A stretch of 64,000 nucleotides of DNA from JABDQZ01 sp963801985 (GCA_963801985.1 CAWDGV010000003.1:62001-126000); one strand, 5' to 3'; positions 8,218 to 18,317 are shown, counted from the stretch's first letter. Notes: generated by a model not told the origin, from the sequence alone. Translations and numbers: made by a program.

Positions 8218-8991
8218 TTATTTTGCGATTTCCAGCTCACGCATCTTGAGATACATCAGCCTGAGAAGCTCATACTCGAAAGGTGAGCCTGTTTCGTAAT
8301 AACGGAATCCGATGTTGTTGCGCGTGTCCACAGCTTTCAACCCGTAGTAGCTGTATTCCCAGGAATCATTGTTATCGTCGAACTTCAATGGATCGATTTC
8401 ACTGAACATGTAGGAATCAACAAGCAGTCCGGTCGTATCACGCAGATTTGAAGGACCGAAAATCGGCAATACCAGGTAAGGTCCAGGCCCTACACCATAA
8501 TGCCCCAGCGTCTGCCCAAAATCCTCATCGTGGCGATTCAGACCCATTGATGTCGCCGGGTCCATAACACCCAATACGCCCACCGTGGTATTCCAGGCCA
8601 GGCGGCTGGCTGTTTCTGCAGTGTTTTCAAACTTCAGTTGCAGCAGCGAGTTAATAAGGTTTTCAATATCGCCAACATTGCGCATGAAATTATGGACGCC
8701 ATCTTTGACCAGTTCAGGCATGACATAATCATAGGCACCGGTTACTGGCAGGAATATTGACCTGTCAAACCAGGCATTGAAACGATACATCGTACGGTTA
8801 AAGCCTTCCCAGGGATCGTATTGGTCAATCGCGTACACCTGGTCATCCGGCGCATATTCTTCTACCGTTCGCTGTGGAGCAATCTCGCCCTCGGTTTTTT
8901 GCGGAACGCTACTACAGCCAACCAGACTCAGGATAAGGAGCAACAAGCCAACACGAGCAACAATAATGGGTCTATACAAAAAAGATTTCAT
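8218..8991 (-). CDS. mlaA: MlaA (VacJ) phospholipid-transport lipoprotein
   Basis: MlaA sits in the outer membrane and removes misplaced phospholipid from its outer leaflet, passing it to MlaC and the inner-membrane MlaFEDB complex. The signal peptide ends in a lipobox (LSLVGC), so Cys26 is the predicted lipidation site. The body has the family core (DPWEGFNRTMYRFN, NFMRNVGDIENLINSLLQLK, DFGQTLGHYGVGPGPYLVLPIFGPSNLRDTTG). The 257-residue length is normal. The rest of the mla operon is not in the window. A serine-hydrolase-like exported protein lies 12 bp upstream, and the two are probably co-transcribed. Confidence 0.95.
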   Translation of the reverse strand: MKSFLYRPIIVARVGLLLLILSLVGCSSVPQKTEGEIAPQRTVEEYAPDDQVYAIDQYDPWEGFNRTMYRFNAWFDRSIFLPVTGAYDYVMPELVKDGVHNFMRNVGDIENLINSLLQLKFENTAETASRLAWNTTVGVLGVMDPATSMGLNRHDEDFGQTLGHYGVGPGPYLVLPIFGPSNLRDTTGLLVDSYMFSEIDPLKFDDNNDSWEYSYYGLKAVDTRNNIGFRYYETGSPFEYELLRLMYLKMRELEIAK

Positions 8992-9003
8992 GGTCAGTGC
9001 TCT

Positions 9004-10291
9004 CTAGTTTTTAAAGTAGTCGACCAGGTAGGTCATATTATCCCGATGCGCCATATTGCCCAGGTGACCACCATGGGGATAGATTTTTGCCCTATCGCCA
9101 AAAACCTGGCGGAAAAAATCAATTTCACCAGGAGCGAGGATAATGTCATCCTCATTGTGCATCACGGCAACCTTGTCCGCAGAACTTAAATAGTTCTTGA
9201 TACTCTTAAGACTGCTTTCCTCAATGAGTTTATCCCGGGTTAAAGAAGCCTCTTTCTCCTGGAAATAGGGCACATACATTTCATTGAAATAGTCTTCAAA
9301 CGTTGTTCGGGCTGCCACCTTGAAATAAGGCGTCATCGTTTCGGAAACTCTGAATTCATGACCCTTGGGTAAAATAAAGCCACGCTGGGCAGCAAAATCC
9401 GCAGTCGTTATCATGTTAACGGAGAAAAGGCGGAAGGTCGTCCCAATCAGTACCTCGAGATTTTCCTGCTTTGGAGCATCGCCTACCTTGATTTTATTTT
9501 CATACACCCGGTATAAAAAATCATCATTAAAATCAAGCCTCTCACCATGCTGGTAAGCTGCAGTAAATTTCGCCATGATCCCTTCCAGATAGGTGTTAAA
9601 GTCAGGCGCTACCGGGCCGGGGATATTTTTATCCAGCATGTTGTCAAGAATACCGACCGAGTTAAACAGGTTAACTGGCGGATTAATCATCAGGACTTTC
9701 CTGAAATTAAACACCTTGCCGCTGCTCATCCAGCTTTGAGACGAAAGCTGCATTGGCCCCACCCAGGCTATAGCCAGTGAGATAAAAGTCACTGACTTTA
9801 ATTTGCTCTTTATTCTCCTGCCAGATAGCCTCCATAACCCGATAGAGGTCTGCTGCATCATCACTTGAACGGCCAGGAATATGTGTATTCGACGCCGTGA
9901 TAATAAAATTGGCATAGGTTGGTGATGACAAAGAGACTACATGCATACCCGCACCATACAGCGCCGCTTCAAGCAGGCGCATATTTGCACCGCGATGACT
10001 GCCGCCAGTCCCTGCAATCACAAAAACCAGGGGAGCCTTTTCTTCCTGTATTGCAAGTGAATACCTGTAAGAAGGCCGGGGAACATAGGACGGTATTTCA
10101 CGCTCAGGAAAAACGACAATATCCTTTTCCTCACGTGGAATCTTATTTTCCAGCTTTGCCTGATAATCTTTTGGTGTTCCTATGATAGTCGCAGCCAGGG
10201 CATCTTCTACAGGATAGTCGTAGGCTGAAGTAGCGGCCCAACCACTCCCCCCCACAAAGAGAGAAAGAACCAATACAAAATATTTAGACAT
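9004..10291 (-). CDS. Exported alpha/beta-hydrolase-like protein (one apparent frameshift)
   Basis: Read through one shift near 9720-9730, this is a protein of about 429 residues. A signal peptide (MSKYFVLVLSLFVGGSGWA) precedes a hydrolase core: an oxyanion-type loop (VFVIAGTGG), a nucleophile elbow (GYSLGG), a candidate acid in the segment HNEDDIILAPGE, and a candidate catalytic His in HGGHLGN near the C-terminus. The first frame ends at SKLDEQRQGV, and the expected continuation (KVFNFRKVLMINPPVNLF) lies one base out of register. Position next to mlaA suggests an envelope lipid or ester substrate, but that is inference. I do not recognise a named family beyond alpha/beta hydrolase. Confidence 0.75.
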
Positions 10292-10602
10292 ATAGAATCC
10301 CTAAACTAAATAATATAAGCTGGTTAGCGCACTGCCCAGCACAAATTCCCCCGGAATTTAGTTGAGGAGCACATAATAAATTCCGCAAAATTATATACTT
10401 GGCTTTTCAAGCAAACTGGCCAATATGCGCCATTTTCACAAAAATACCCGTTCAACTTACAATAATAATTGACAAATTCAATAACAAATACCCGTACCGG
10501 ATTTGCCCACCACGAACTGCCCCCCCCATACATACACCGTCCCTGGCCACTTCTGTTTACACTATGTTGTCCTTACTAAATACCAAACCAGCCTGAATCC
10601 AC
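10292..10602. other. AT-rich divergent spacer
   Basis: No gene is seen in these 311 bp between the hydrolase (minus) and the HI0933-like gene (plus). AAATTCC-CCC-GGAATTT at about 10346-10362 is a small perfect inverted repeat. TTGACA near 10468 has no good -10 partner at the right distance. A homopolymer run of eight C lies near 10520. Confidence 0.4.
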
Positions 10603-11791
10603 ATGCCTGAAAACTCTTCCTATGATGTCGTGATTATCGGTGCCGGTGCAGCCGGCCTGATGTGCGCGATAGAGGCCGGGCGACGCGGGCGACGCGTTTT
10701 ACTGCTCGACAAAGCCCCGAAAGCCGGCAGTAAAATCCGCATTTCCGGCGGTGGCAAAAGCAATTTCACCAACCTGTATGTAACAGCCGAAAACTACCTG
10801 TCGAATAATCCGCACTTCTGTAAATCAGCCCTGGCACGCTACACGCAATGGGACTTTATCAGCCTGATGAGCGCCGCCGGTTTGAGCTGGGAAGAACGCC
10901 TGCATGGACAGTTATTCTGTGAACAGGGCGCACAGGCAATCATCGATATGCTGCTGAATCACTGCAAGGCAGCTGGGGTTAAACTACTGTTTAAACTGTG
11001 AAATTCAATCAGTCGAACATCAACAGGCATTTAATCTCAAAACGTCAATAGGCAATTTTTGCTGCACATCGCTGGTGATCGCTACCGGTGGCCCATCGAT
11101 CCCCCGCATGGGCTCGACAGATTTTGGCCTGCAGATTGCGCGGCAGTTTGGCCTGAAAAGCATTCCTTTCCGCCCGGCCCTGGTACCTTTTACTTTTTCT
11201 TCAGTTTTTTTACAAAAATGGTTTAAAGATTTATCCGGCATCTCACTGGATGCATCTGTAAGCTGCAACGGCACCACGTTCAGGGAGCAGCTGCTGATTA
11301 CGCATCGAGGCCTCAGTGGACCGGTGATCCTGCAAATATCATCGTACTGGCGCAAAGGCGACAAGATCGAAATTGATTTATTGCCGGATCTGGATGCCGC
11401 CACATGGTTGACGCAATTGCATAACGACAATCAAAAAGCAGAGCTTAAAAACCTTTTGTCCGAACAACTCCCACGTCGGTTGGCACAACGACTTTGTGAT
11501 AACCAGTTTGGCTCAAAGCCAATCAACCAATATAGCGCCCGTGATTTGCAACTGGTTGGCGCAATTTGAATGCCTGGCAGATACAGCCCGGCGGCACCGA
11601 GGGCATGCGTACCGCCGAGGTTTGCGCCGGCGGTGTCAGCACCAATGACCTATCCTCCAAAACCATGCAGGCAAAACAGGTTGCCGGGGCTGTATTTCAT
11701 TGGAGAAACTGTTGATGTCACCGGCCACCTTGGCGGTTTCAATTTTCAATGGGCATGGTCATCCGGCTGGTGTGCCGGCCAATATACCTAA
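10603..11791 (+). pseudogene. HI0933/YhiN-family flavoprotein, broken by about four single-base insertions
   Basis: This family comprises FAD-dependent oxidoreductase-like proteins of unclear reaction. The N-terminal dinucleotide motif (VVIIGAGAAGLMCAIEAGRRG) and the family signature SGGGKSNFTN are intact, as are VIATGG, PRMGSTDFG, THRGLSGP and the terminal GLYFIGETVDVTGHLGGFNFQWAWSSG. The frame is interrupted after VKLLF (near 10997, A-run), twice around 11555-11575 (LQ-L-LAQLNAW expected) and near 11685 (GGGG where GGG is expected). Each break is repaired by deleting one base, and no in-frame stop remains. Read that way it is about 395 residues, the normal length. A sequence artefact is at least as likely as a real pseudogene. 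Confidence 0.82.
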
Positions 11792-12018
11792 ACGAAATAA
11801 GGCAATATTTTCCATGAGACTCACTGAATACCTGTCCCCCATGGCAATTCCCCAGCAATTACGCAGTAATTTAGTATGGATTTAACATGCCGGGTTATCT
11901 AAAGTGCAATTACTGGAAATCAGTAAAGCCAAATCTACATATTTCGCTAATTAAAAACTTATTACACAAAAAATAACCCTCTGAATAAAATCATCAAACT
12001 TCGGCAAAGGAAAACTTT

Positions 12019-14133
12019 ATGGATTTTAAGAACACTATTGCCAGATCTTTATCAATAGGATTCGTCAGCTGCGTTCTTGCCGCTGGCCCCGCCCTGGCGG
12101 CTGGCGGCGGCGATGCCAAGACGGACCCAAATGCCATGGCAGGCAAGCATTTTCATGAAAAAGGCAAGTTACCGTCAAAATACACGGTCGAATTACAGGA
12201 TGGGCTACGCAAAAGCCTGCCTTTCGAAGACAAGCGAGATTTTGAAGAAGCCAAAAAAGGGCTTTATAGCAGCACCTGAGTATCAAGCAGATCATGGCTG
12301 AAGCGGGACATGTTGCCTGGGATATTGGTAGCTATGACTGGCTGTTGCAGGGCAAGGATTTTGACAGCATTCACCCGTCTTTGCAGCGTCAGTTGCTATT
12401 TTGAATATGGAATATGGCCTGTTTGAAGTCATTCCGGGCATCTACCAGGTCCGTGGTTATGACCTGGCCAACATTACTTTTATTAAAGAGTGATACCGGC
12501 TGGATTGTATTTGATCCGCTGACCGCAAAAGAAACGGCGGCAGCTGCTCTCAAGTTTATAAATGAGAAAGCTGGGTGAACGTCCCGTTGTTGCCGTGGTT
12601 TACTCACATTCGCATGCAGACCATTTCGGCGGTGTGCGCGGTGTTGTCGATGAAGCCGACGTGCGCAGCAACAAAGTCAAGGTTATTGCACCAGAAGGCT
12701 TCATGGATCACGCGGTTTCTGAAAACGTTTATGCCGGTAACGCCATGAACCGACGCATGTTCTATGCAGTACGGCGTATTGCTGCCACGCAGCCCGTTTG
12801 GCCATGTTGACCAGTCTATCGGCAAGAACACGGCCGCCGGCAACCTGGGACTGATCGCACCGACTGTCATCATTAAAGATGATATTGAAGAACTGACGGT
12901 TGATGGTGTGAAAATGATATTCCAGAACACCCCAGGCACCGAAGCACCGTCTGAAATGAACACCTATTTTCCGGATATGAAAGCTTTCTGGGCAGCGGAA
13001 AATATCACCGGTACCATTCACAACATTTATACATTGCGTGGCGCCCTGGTGCGCGATGCACTGGAATGGTCCAAACAGATAAACAATGCGCTGTATCTTT
13101 TTGGCCAGGAAGCCGAGGTCATGTTTGCCTCGCACAGCTGGCCGCGCTGGGGCAACGAACGCATCCAGGAAGTCATGCGTGCACAACGTGACACCTATGC
13201 AACCTCAACAATGGCGTGTTGCACCTGGCTAACCAGGGTGTAACCATCAACCAGATACACAATGTTTACGAAGGTTCCGGAGAGCCTGCAGCAACAATGG
13301 TCGGCGCGCAGCTACCATGGCTCTGTAGAGCATAACAGTCGTGCAGTTGTTAACCGTTACCTTGGCTACTGGGATGGCAATCCGACCACACTGATTCCAC
13401 TGTCTCCAGAAGACTCAGCCCCCCTGTACGTGGAAATGATGGGTGGTGCCAAGCCTATCCTGGCTAAAGGCAAGCAACTGTATGATGAAGGACAAGTATC
13501 GTCAGGCACAGGAAATCCTCAACAAGCTGGTCTATGCAGAGCCTGGGAACCAGGAAGCCAAGAATCTACTAGCTGACGTGTTTGAACAGATTGGTTATCA
13601 GCAGGAAAGCCCCAGCGTACGCAACAGCTTCCTGGCAGCAGCTTACGAGCTTCGCTCCGGCATCCCAACCGGCGCCTCACCCAAGTCATCAGGCCCGGAC
13701 ATTGTCCGCGCCATGACTACCGAGCTGTGGCTGGATTTCCTGGGCATCCGCCTGGAAAGTGCCAAGGCTGACGGTAAAGCCTTCAAGATCAACCTGGTAA
13801 CACCGGATAATGGTGAAAAATTTGTCGTTGAACTCAGCAACGGCACATTGACCAATATTGCTGGTCTATCAGGCTGATGATGCTGAGCTGACTGTCACCA
13901 TCAACCGTAGCGATCTTGAACAGACCATGATGGGTGCTATTACCCTTGATGAGCAAATCAAGTCCGGCAAGGCCAAACTCAAGGGAGACCGCAAACCTCT
14001 TGATGAGTTAAAAACCATGCTAGTCCATTTTGACCTTGGTTTCGAGATCATGCCTGGTACCGGTGCAAAAGACCTGACACCAGAAGCAAATGCATTCCAG
14101 CAGGAAGAGCTTGGTCGTACTGATGGTGGCTAA
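12019..14133 (+). pseudogene. BDS1/SdsA1-type alkylsulfatase (MBL fold), about ten indels
   Basis: The exported metallo-beta-lactamase-fold enzyme of this family hydrolyses alkyl sulfate esters. A signal peptide (ending AAGPALAAGG) precedes the conserved N-terminal region (FEEAKKGFIAAPEY..., GHVAWDIGSYDWL). The dizinc motif SHSHADHFGG and the dimerisation and C-terminal SCP2-like lipid-binding regions follow (ending NRSDLEQTMMGAITLDEQIKSGKAKLKGD). The frame shifts near 12261, 12285, 12402, 12492, 12570, 12770, 13202, 13272, 13495 and 13865. Eight of the ten are cured by removing one base. The corrected protein is about 700 residues, in the family range. No in-frame nonsense codon remains, so error-rich sequence is a strong alternative to true decay. 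Confidence 0.8.
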
Positions 14134-14180
14134 TAAGGCTTAGCTATCTAGTTTTTCCAAAAGATGCTAGTCAATAAAAC

Positions 14181-14242
14181 GCGTTAACCATGTCTGCGTA
14201 AACTGCACTCCCAGGCAGTGCAACCTACGCAGCAGGTTACGC
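14181..14242. other. Long multi-stem hairpin in the alkylsulfatase/fccB spacer
   Basis: Nested arms: GCG-TAACC with GGTTA-CGC (outer, one bulge), CTGCGTA (14194-14200) with TACGCAG (14226-14232), and TGCACT (14204-14209) with AGTGCA (14217-14222) around the loop CCCAGGC. There is no T tract, and no coding frame covers it. Confidence 0.55.
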
Positions 14243-14344
14243 AATTTCAAATTAATCTTCCCCAGACCGCGGCTCCAGTTCCAAGCATGTCTCTATCGTT
14301 ATCAAACCCAGTCCACAATAGCCATAAAACTTAAGATCTTTAAC

Positions 14345-14372
14345 GAAAAAAGGCGCCCCGAAGGACGCCTTA
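14345..14372 (-). terminator. Intrinsic terminator of the fccAB operon
   Basis: On the minus strand AAGGCGTCC-TTCG-GGGCGCCTT is followed by TTTTT. It lies about 54 bp after the fccB stop codon. The UUCG tetraloop makes it very stable. Confidence 0.9.
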
Positions 14373-14425
14373 AACTTTGTACTACCGTTCAGCAGTTAAC
14401 TGCTGTTGGGTATTTATTATTGTTA

Positions 14426-15754
14426 TTAACCGAATGTATCAGCTGTGATGTTTTCAAACCATGAGTGTGCGTAACTAACTTCACGAGCACGCATATCATC
14501 AGTGGTTTTGTCATATCCAGGCGTCAGACCACCAGAGCCTTTAACCTTGATAATCTTGCCTTCTTTCTCATCCCAGGCATAAACCATCGCAACGGAAATA
14601 CCATCCATAACACCAGCACTTTCGTTAATCACACTGTAGCAGGTGTTAACGTAAGAAGGTGTAGGTGCTTCACTACCGTTCAGTGCAGCTACAATCGCAG
14701 CGGCTGCAACCTTACCTTCAGAGCTGGCTGCATAACCAGATTTAGGCAAAGGTGAAGCAATAGCTGAGTCACCGATAACGTGGATGTTTTTGTGGATAGT
14801 AGACTCAAACGTCTTGCCATTGACCGGGCACCAGCCTTTGTCATTGGTCAGACCTGCAGCAAAAGCAATTTTGCCTGCTTTCTGAGGTGGAATAATATTC
14901 AAAACATCAGCCTTGAATTCTTCTACTTCAGCCTGAACTGTCATTGCACCTGCATCAACAGACTCGAGCTTGCCACCTTCAGCGCCTTTGATCCACTTGA
15001 TCATGCCATCGCCAGTAGGATTGGCAGGATCGTAGCCGTAGTGACGATTCCAGCCAGCATTGAACAGGCCAAACTTGGAGAACTTGTCCTTGGGATCAAG
15101 AATAATGATCTGTGATTTTGGCTTGTGCTGTTTGAAGTACATCGCAATCTGCGATACACGTTCGTAAGGTCCAGGAGGGCAACGGAAAGGATTAGGCGGC
15201 GCAGCCATAACGAAAGTACCACCGTCTTTCATTGCTTCCAACTGTTTACGTAAAGTTACAGTCTGGGAACCGGCTTTCCAGGCGTGAGGAATTTTCTCAG
15301 CCACAGCCGCATCGTAACCTTCAATTGCATCAAATTTGAAATCAACACCTGGAGATACGATACAACGGTCATAGGCAAAGTCACCATTACTGGTTTTAAC
15401 TACGCGTTTTGCCGCATCAATACCTGTTGCCATGGCGTGAACAACTTTAACGCCGTGCTTGCCAAGACCGGTGTAACCGAACTTGATATCGTTGATGTCA
15501 CGAACACCACTCAGCACTTCATTTGACATGAAGCAGGTGTAGTAGTCCTTGTTAGCTTCAATCAGGGTCACTTCAATAGAAGAGTCCATCATGCGGATGT
15601 ACTTGGCAGCTGTTGCACCGCCCATACCGCCACCAACAACAACCACTTTTTTGCCCGCACCACCAATAGCGAATGGGCTGACGCTCATCGCTGAAGCAGC
15701 AACTGCTGCACCACCAGAGGCTTTTAAGAAGTTTCTACGTGTAAATTTAGTCAT
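14426..15754 (-). CDS. fccB: Flavocytochrome c sulfide dehydrogenase, flavoprotein subunit
   Basis: FccB oxidises sulfide to sulfur in the periplasm and passes electrons to the haem subunit FccA. A Tat signal (RRNFLK, residues 6-11) shows export of the folded flavoprotein. An FAD-binding motif follows (VVVVGGGMGGATAA), and the two halves of the family redox disulfide are probably the Cys in FRCPPGPYER and in GWCPVNGK. The C-terminal FCSD flavin-binding domain covers about residues 360-440. The 442-residue length is typical. It lies 13 bp downstream of fccA in one operon, closed by the hairpin at 14345-14372. SoxF is a close homologue, but no other sox genes are in the window. Confidence 0.93.
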   Translation of the reverse strand: MTKFTRRNFLKASGGAAVAASAMSVSPFAIGGAGKKVVVVGGGMGGATAAKYIRMMDSSIEVTLIEANKDYYTCFMSNEVLSGVRDINDIKFGYTGLGKHGVKVVHAMATGIDAAKRVVKTSNGDFAYDRCIVSPGVDFKFDAIEGYDAAVAEKIPHAWKAGSQTVTLRKQLEAMKDGGTFVMAAPPNPFRCPPGPYERVSQIAMYFKQHKPKSQIIILDPKDKFSKFGLFNAGWNRHYGYDPANPTGDGMIKWIKGAEGGKLESVDAGAMTVQAEVEEFKADVLNIIPPQKAGKIAFAAGLTNDKGWCPVNGKTFESTIHKNIHVIGDSAIASPLPKSGYAASSEGKVAAAAIVAALNGSEAPTPSYVNTCYSVINESAGVMDGISVAMVYAWDEKEGKIIKVKGSGGLTPGYDKTTDDMRAREVSYAHSWFENITADTFG

Positions 15755-15767
15755 CTGTCATAACTCC

Positions 15768-16367
15768 TTATTTATTGCCTGCGTAGTATTCAAGCAAGGC
15801 CTTAAGACCAGCTTCGCCTTCTTTCTCGTGCATTGTCTCCAGTTTCTTCTTCATTTTCTTGGGCATTGGACGTGCACCGGAAACAAAGTCGTTCATAGAG
15901 TAATGCAGGTAAGGTTTCCACTGACCGGACAAAACGCCAACTTCATCTTCAACGGCCATTTCTACACTACCGCCTTCAGAGTGACATTTTTCACAGTACT
16001 TATCATGCAGTTTTGCGCCTTTTGCTGCGAGTTTCGCATCTGAAGGCTGATCGGCAGCAGTGAATTTCTGCTTGGCGAAAAATTCACCCATCAACTCGAA
16101 CTGCTCGTCAGTGTAACCTTTGGCAATACGACCCATGATGGTTGAAGGAATATCGCCGGATTTGAAACCTTTCATGGTTTCAACCATTACTGGCTGGGAC
16201 ATACCAGCCAGCGTCGGGCTGGCAGGACCTTCACTCTGACCATTGGTGCCATGACAACCTGCACAGGTATATGAGAGGGCTTCAGCTGATGGACCGGCCA
16301 TCGCAGTACCTGCCAAAGCCAAACCACAAGCAACCAGGGCAGCCTGTAAAGCTTTTACTTTTTTCAT
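15768..16367 (-). CDS. fccA: Flavocytochrome c sulfide dehydrogenase, dihaem cytochrome subunit
   Basis: This is the periplasmic class I dihaem cytochrome c that accepts electrons from FccB. It has a Sec signal peptide (MKKVKALQAALVACGLALAGTAMA) and two haem sites (CAGCH and CEKCH), with distal Met candidates in each lobe (GMSQPVM, ARPMPKKM). The start is the ATG at 16367, preceded by AAAGGAG 5 nt upstream; the open frame further upstream adds a non-conserved tail. The mature protein is about 176 residues, as expected for the dihaem type. It is the first gene of the fccAB operon. Confidence 0.92.
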   Translation of the reverse strand: MKKVKALQAALVACGLALAGTAMAGPSAEALSYTCAGCHGTNGQSEGPASPTLAGMSQPVMVETMKGFKSGDIPSTIMGRIAKGYTDEQFELMGEFFAKQKFTAADQPSDAKLAAKGAKLHDKYCEKCHSEGGSVEMAVEDEVGVLSGQWKPYLHYSMNDFVSGARPMPKKMKKKLETMHEKEGEAGLKALLEYYAGNK

Positions 16368-16587
16368 GTTTTCTCCTTTCGCGGAAGAATGCTGTATTAA
16401 AAAAATCAAAACGTTTTAAAATTTTTCTTTTGTAAAGAAATCCAGCCCGGACTTTATTTTTATTACCCAGGTCTGCCCCTGTAATCAGTAAATGAATACA
16501 GGAATCAATAACTCTAATACCTGTTTAGTGGAAATACAAAGAAATATTGGTAAAAACCCGTGTAAATCGTTAATTAAATTCAGGATT

Positions 16588-16601
16588 TTGACAATAATCA
16601 A
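16588..16601. promoter_or_regulatory. FNR/ANR-like box upstream of fccA
   Basis: TTGAC-AATA-ATCAA matches the FNR consensus TTGAT-N4-ATCAA at 9 of 10 positions. It lies about 220 bp upstream of the fccA start and just past the end of the diguanylate cyclase gene. A good -10 box at the activating distance is not evident, so its role is uncertain. Confidence 0.35.
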
Positions 16602-16629
16602 TTAGCAATTAATGATTAAGTGATGGTGT

Positions 16630-18147
16630 TTAGCCTTTATTGAATGAAACCACAACTGATTTATCGCCTTTGCGGGACTTGGCCCGGTACATCGCCTGGT
16701 CAGCCGCTTCAAACACCTCGTGCTCAGAACTGTAGCGGCTGCGGTCAATCACACTGATGCCAACACTTAGCGTAATTGCAGCGGGCAATTCCTCCCGGTA
16801 AACAAACTTCTTCATTTGCTCATCAAAATATTTTACCAGCTGTTCATACCAAACCTGCACCGAGTCCGGTGCAATATTGTGAAGAATAATCGCAAACTCA
16901 TCTCCACCGAGACGTACCAGCGTATCTGTCGTCCTGACCCTGTCAGCCAGCAGGGTGGCTACCGCCGTCAACAGCTTGTCACCAGCCACGTGCCCAAAAG
17001 CATCATTCACTGCTTTAAAATCATTCAGGTCGATGACAGCCAGAAACGAGGGAGACTGCCGCAGAGACTGGCTGAAATCATGACTCAGCATCAGGTCAAA
17101 ATAGCGCCTATTGAAAAGCCCGGTCAAATCATCGGTCAGACTTTCAAAACGCAGTTTCTCCTGTCGCACCTGTAGACTGTGGGCTACCTGTTCAATTTCA
17201 GGCAAGAGCAATGAGGTCTCCAGCAGCAGTGTAGGTTCCTGTTTCATCTGGAAGCGTCCCTTTAAAACATCCACCAGTGAGTCATGCACACGCTGTATAT
17301 CTTTCTGCATCAAACTGATCAGCTTTTTGACAGAGAGGTATACCAGTAACGCTACCAGCAATAAAGCAACCAGCATGGCCATAATAATCTGGTAAGTAAA
17401 ATAGACTTCTGCCGGCCGGGGCCTGTCCAGTCGCAAGATCCAGCCTGTGCCGGGGACCAGGTGGGAAAATGAAGTAAAATTATCCGTTTCAATGTTACCT
17501 TCACTCAGGATAACCTGGCCATTGCCATGAATGAGGGTTAAAGCATCCTTATTCTGCAACAACTGCTGCATCACCTGCTGGATCTCATCCAGGTAGAAAC
17601 TGACAAAAAACACACCCACCCGCTTTCCTGATTTGTCAGTCACCGTATGCAGCAGGTCGAAATGTCTCTGGCTGGCATTTTCCGGCATCAAGTGAACCGC
17701 CGGATAATGATCAAGCTCATCCTGCAGGTAAGCTTTCATATCCTTCTGGCAATCTTTCCCTACTTGCTGAACGACTGGGTCACCAACGATATTTCCCTTC
17801 ATATCAGCCAGCCCGACACCCCGCACACTGGGCAGTAATCGCCGAATTGACGCAGACCATTGCATGATCTCTTTTTCATTTTTAAATGAGAGCATTTCAG
17901 ATAGTTGGGAGTTTTTGGCTGTCGAAACCACCGAGCGTTGATAAAAGTTCAGGATATTCCCCAGAAAGCCCGCACCGGTTTGCACCATTTTCTGCGCATC
18001 AGCAACGTATTGTTCATCAACGCTCTGGTAATAACGCCCCAGTGTGATGTAGCCAAAGTAAAAGGTGCCCGTGACTATCAGCCCGAGTGCAAGAATCAGG
18101 ACAATCATGGACTTTTTGATTGAAACAGCTTTACGCGTGTTTACCAT
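16630..18147 (-). CDS. Membrane diguanylate cyclase with extracytoplasmic sensor
   Basis: This enzyme makes c-di-GMP from two GTP. One membrane segment near the N-terminus (SMIVLILALGLIVTGTFYFGY) is followed by a periplasmic Cache-like sensor of about 240 residues and a second helix (MAMLVALLLVALLVYLSV). A GGDEF domain sits at the C-terminus (about 345-500) with an intact RLGGDEF A-site. I see no RxxD I-site immediately upstream of it. The start chosen is the ATG at 18147 (505 residues), because the sigma-28-like promoter at 18186-18212 would begin transcription near 18178, downstream of the longer start candidates. The gene is flanked by fccA and the nine-haem cytochrome but has its own promoter. 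Confidence 0.88.
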   Translation of the reverse strand: MVNTRKAVSIKKSMIVLILALGLIVTGTFYFGYITLGRYYQSVDEQYVADAQKMVQTGAGFLGNILNFYQRSVVSTAKNSQLSEMLSFKNEKEIMQWSASIRRLLPSVRGVGLADMKGNIVGDPVVQQVGKDCQKDMKAYLQDELDHYPAVHLMPENASQRHFDLLHTVTDKSGKRVGVFFVSFYLDEIQQVMQQLLQNKDALTLIHGNGQVILSEGNIETDNFTSFSHLVPGTGWILRLDRPRPAEVYFTYQIIMAMLVALLLVALLVYLSVKKLISLMQKDIQRVHDSLVDVLKGRFQMKQEPTLLLETSLLLPEIEQVAHSLQVRQEKLRFESLTDDLTGLFNRRYFDLMLSHDFSQSLRQSPSFLAVIDLNDFKAVNDAFGHVAGDKLLTAVATLLADRVRTTDTLVRLGGDEFAIILHNIAPDSVQVWYEQLVKYFDEQMKKFVYREELPAAITLSVGISVIDRSRYSSEHEVFEAADQAMYRAKSRKGDKSVVVSFNKG

Positions 18148-18185
18148 GTCATCAATAAAATAATTACTTTGGAGGTACCTCATAG

Positions 18186-18212
18186 TTATCGGGAATAAAA
18201 CTAAAATCTTTA
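18186..18212 (-). promoter_or_regulatory. Sigma-28 (FliA)-type promoter of the diguanylate cyclase
   Basis: On the minus strand: TAAAGATT, 11-nt spacer, CCCGATAA (consensus TAAAGTTT-N11-GCCGATAA; 14 of 16 match). The predicted start is near 18178, which decides the start codon of the gene. Confidence 0.7.
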
Positions 18213-18243
18213 ATTCTGCCAGTAATGAACAAATCACCAGGGC

Positions 18244-18275
18244 AAAAAAAACCGCCTATGAAAAGCCATAGACGG
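18244..18275 (-). terminator. Intrinsic terminator of the nine-haem cytochrome gene
   Basis: On the minus strand CCGTCTATG and CATAGGCGG form a stem around a GCTTTT loop, followed by eight T. It lies about 43 bp past the stop codon. Confidence 0.9.
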
Positions 18276-18317
18276 CAATCAGGGTTACAGCTTTCTTTCT
18301 TGCAAAATCACTCAGTA

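Noticed and set aside
14181..14242. Possible integron attC site
   Set aside because: Nested stems resemble attC, but the outer boxes (GTTACGC) do not fit GTTRRRY, and no integrase or cassette array is present.
18170..18180. GAGGTACCTC palindrome near the diguanylate cyclase start
   Set aside because: Lies at the predicted transcription start; a single 10-bp palindrome is expected by chance.
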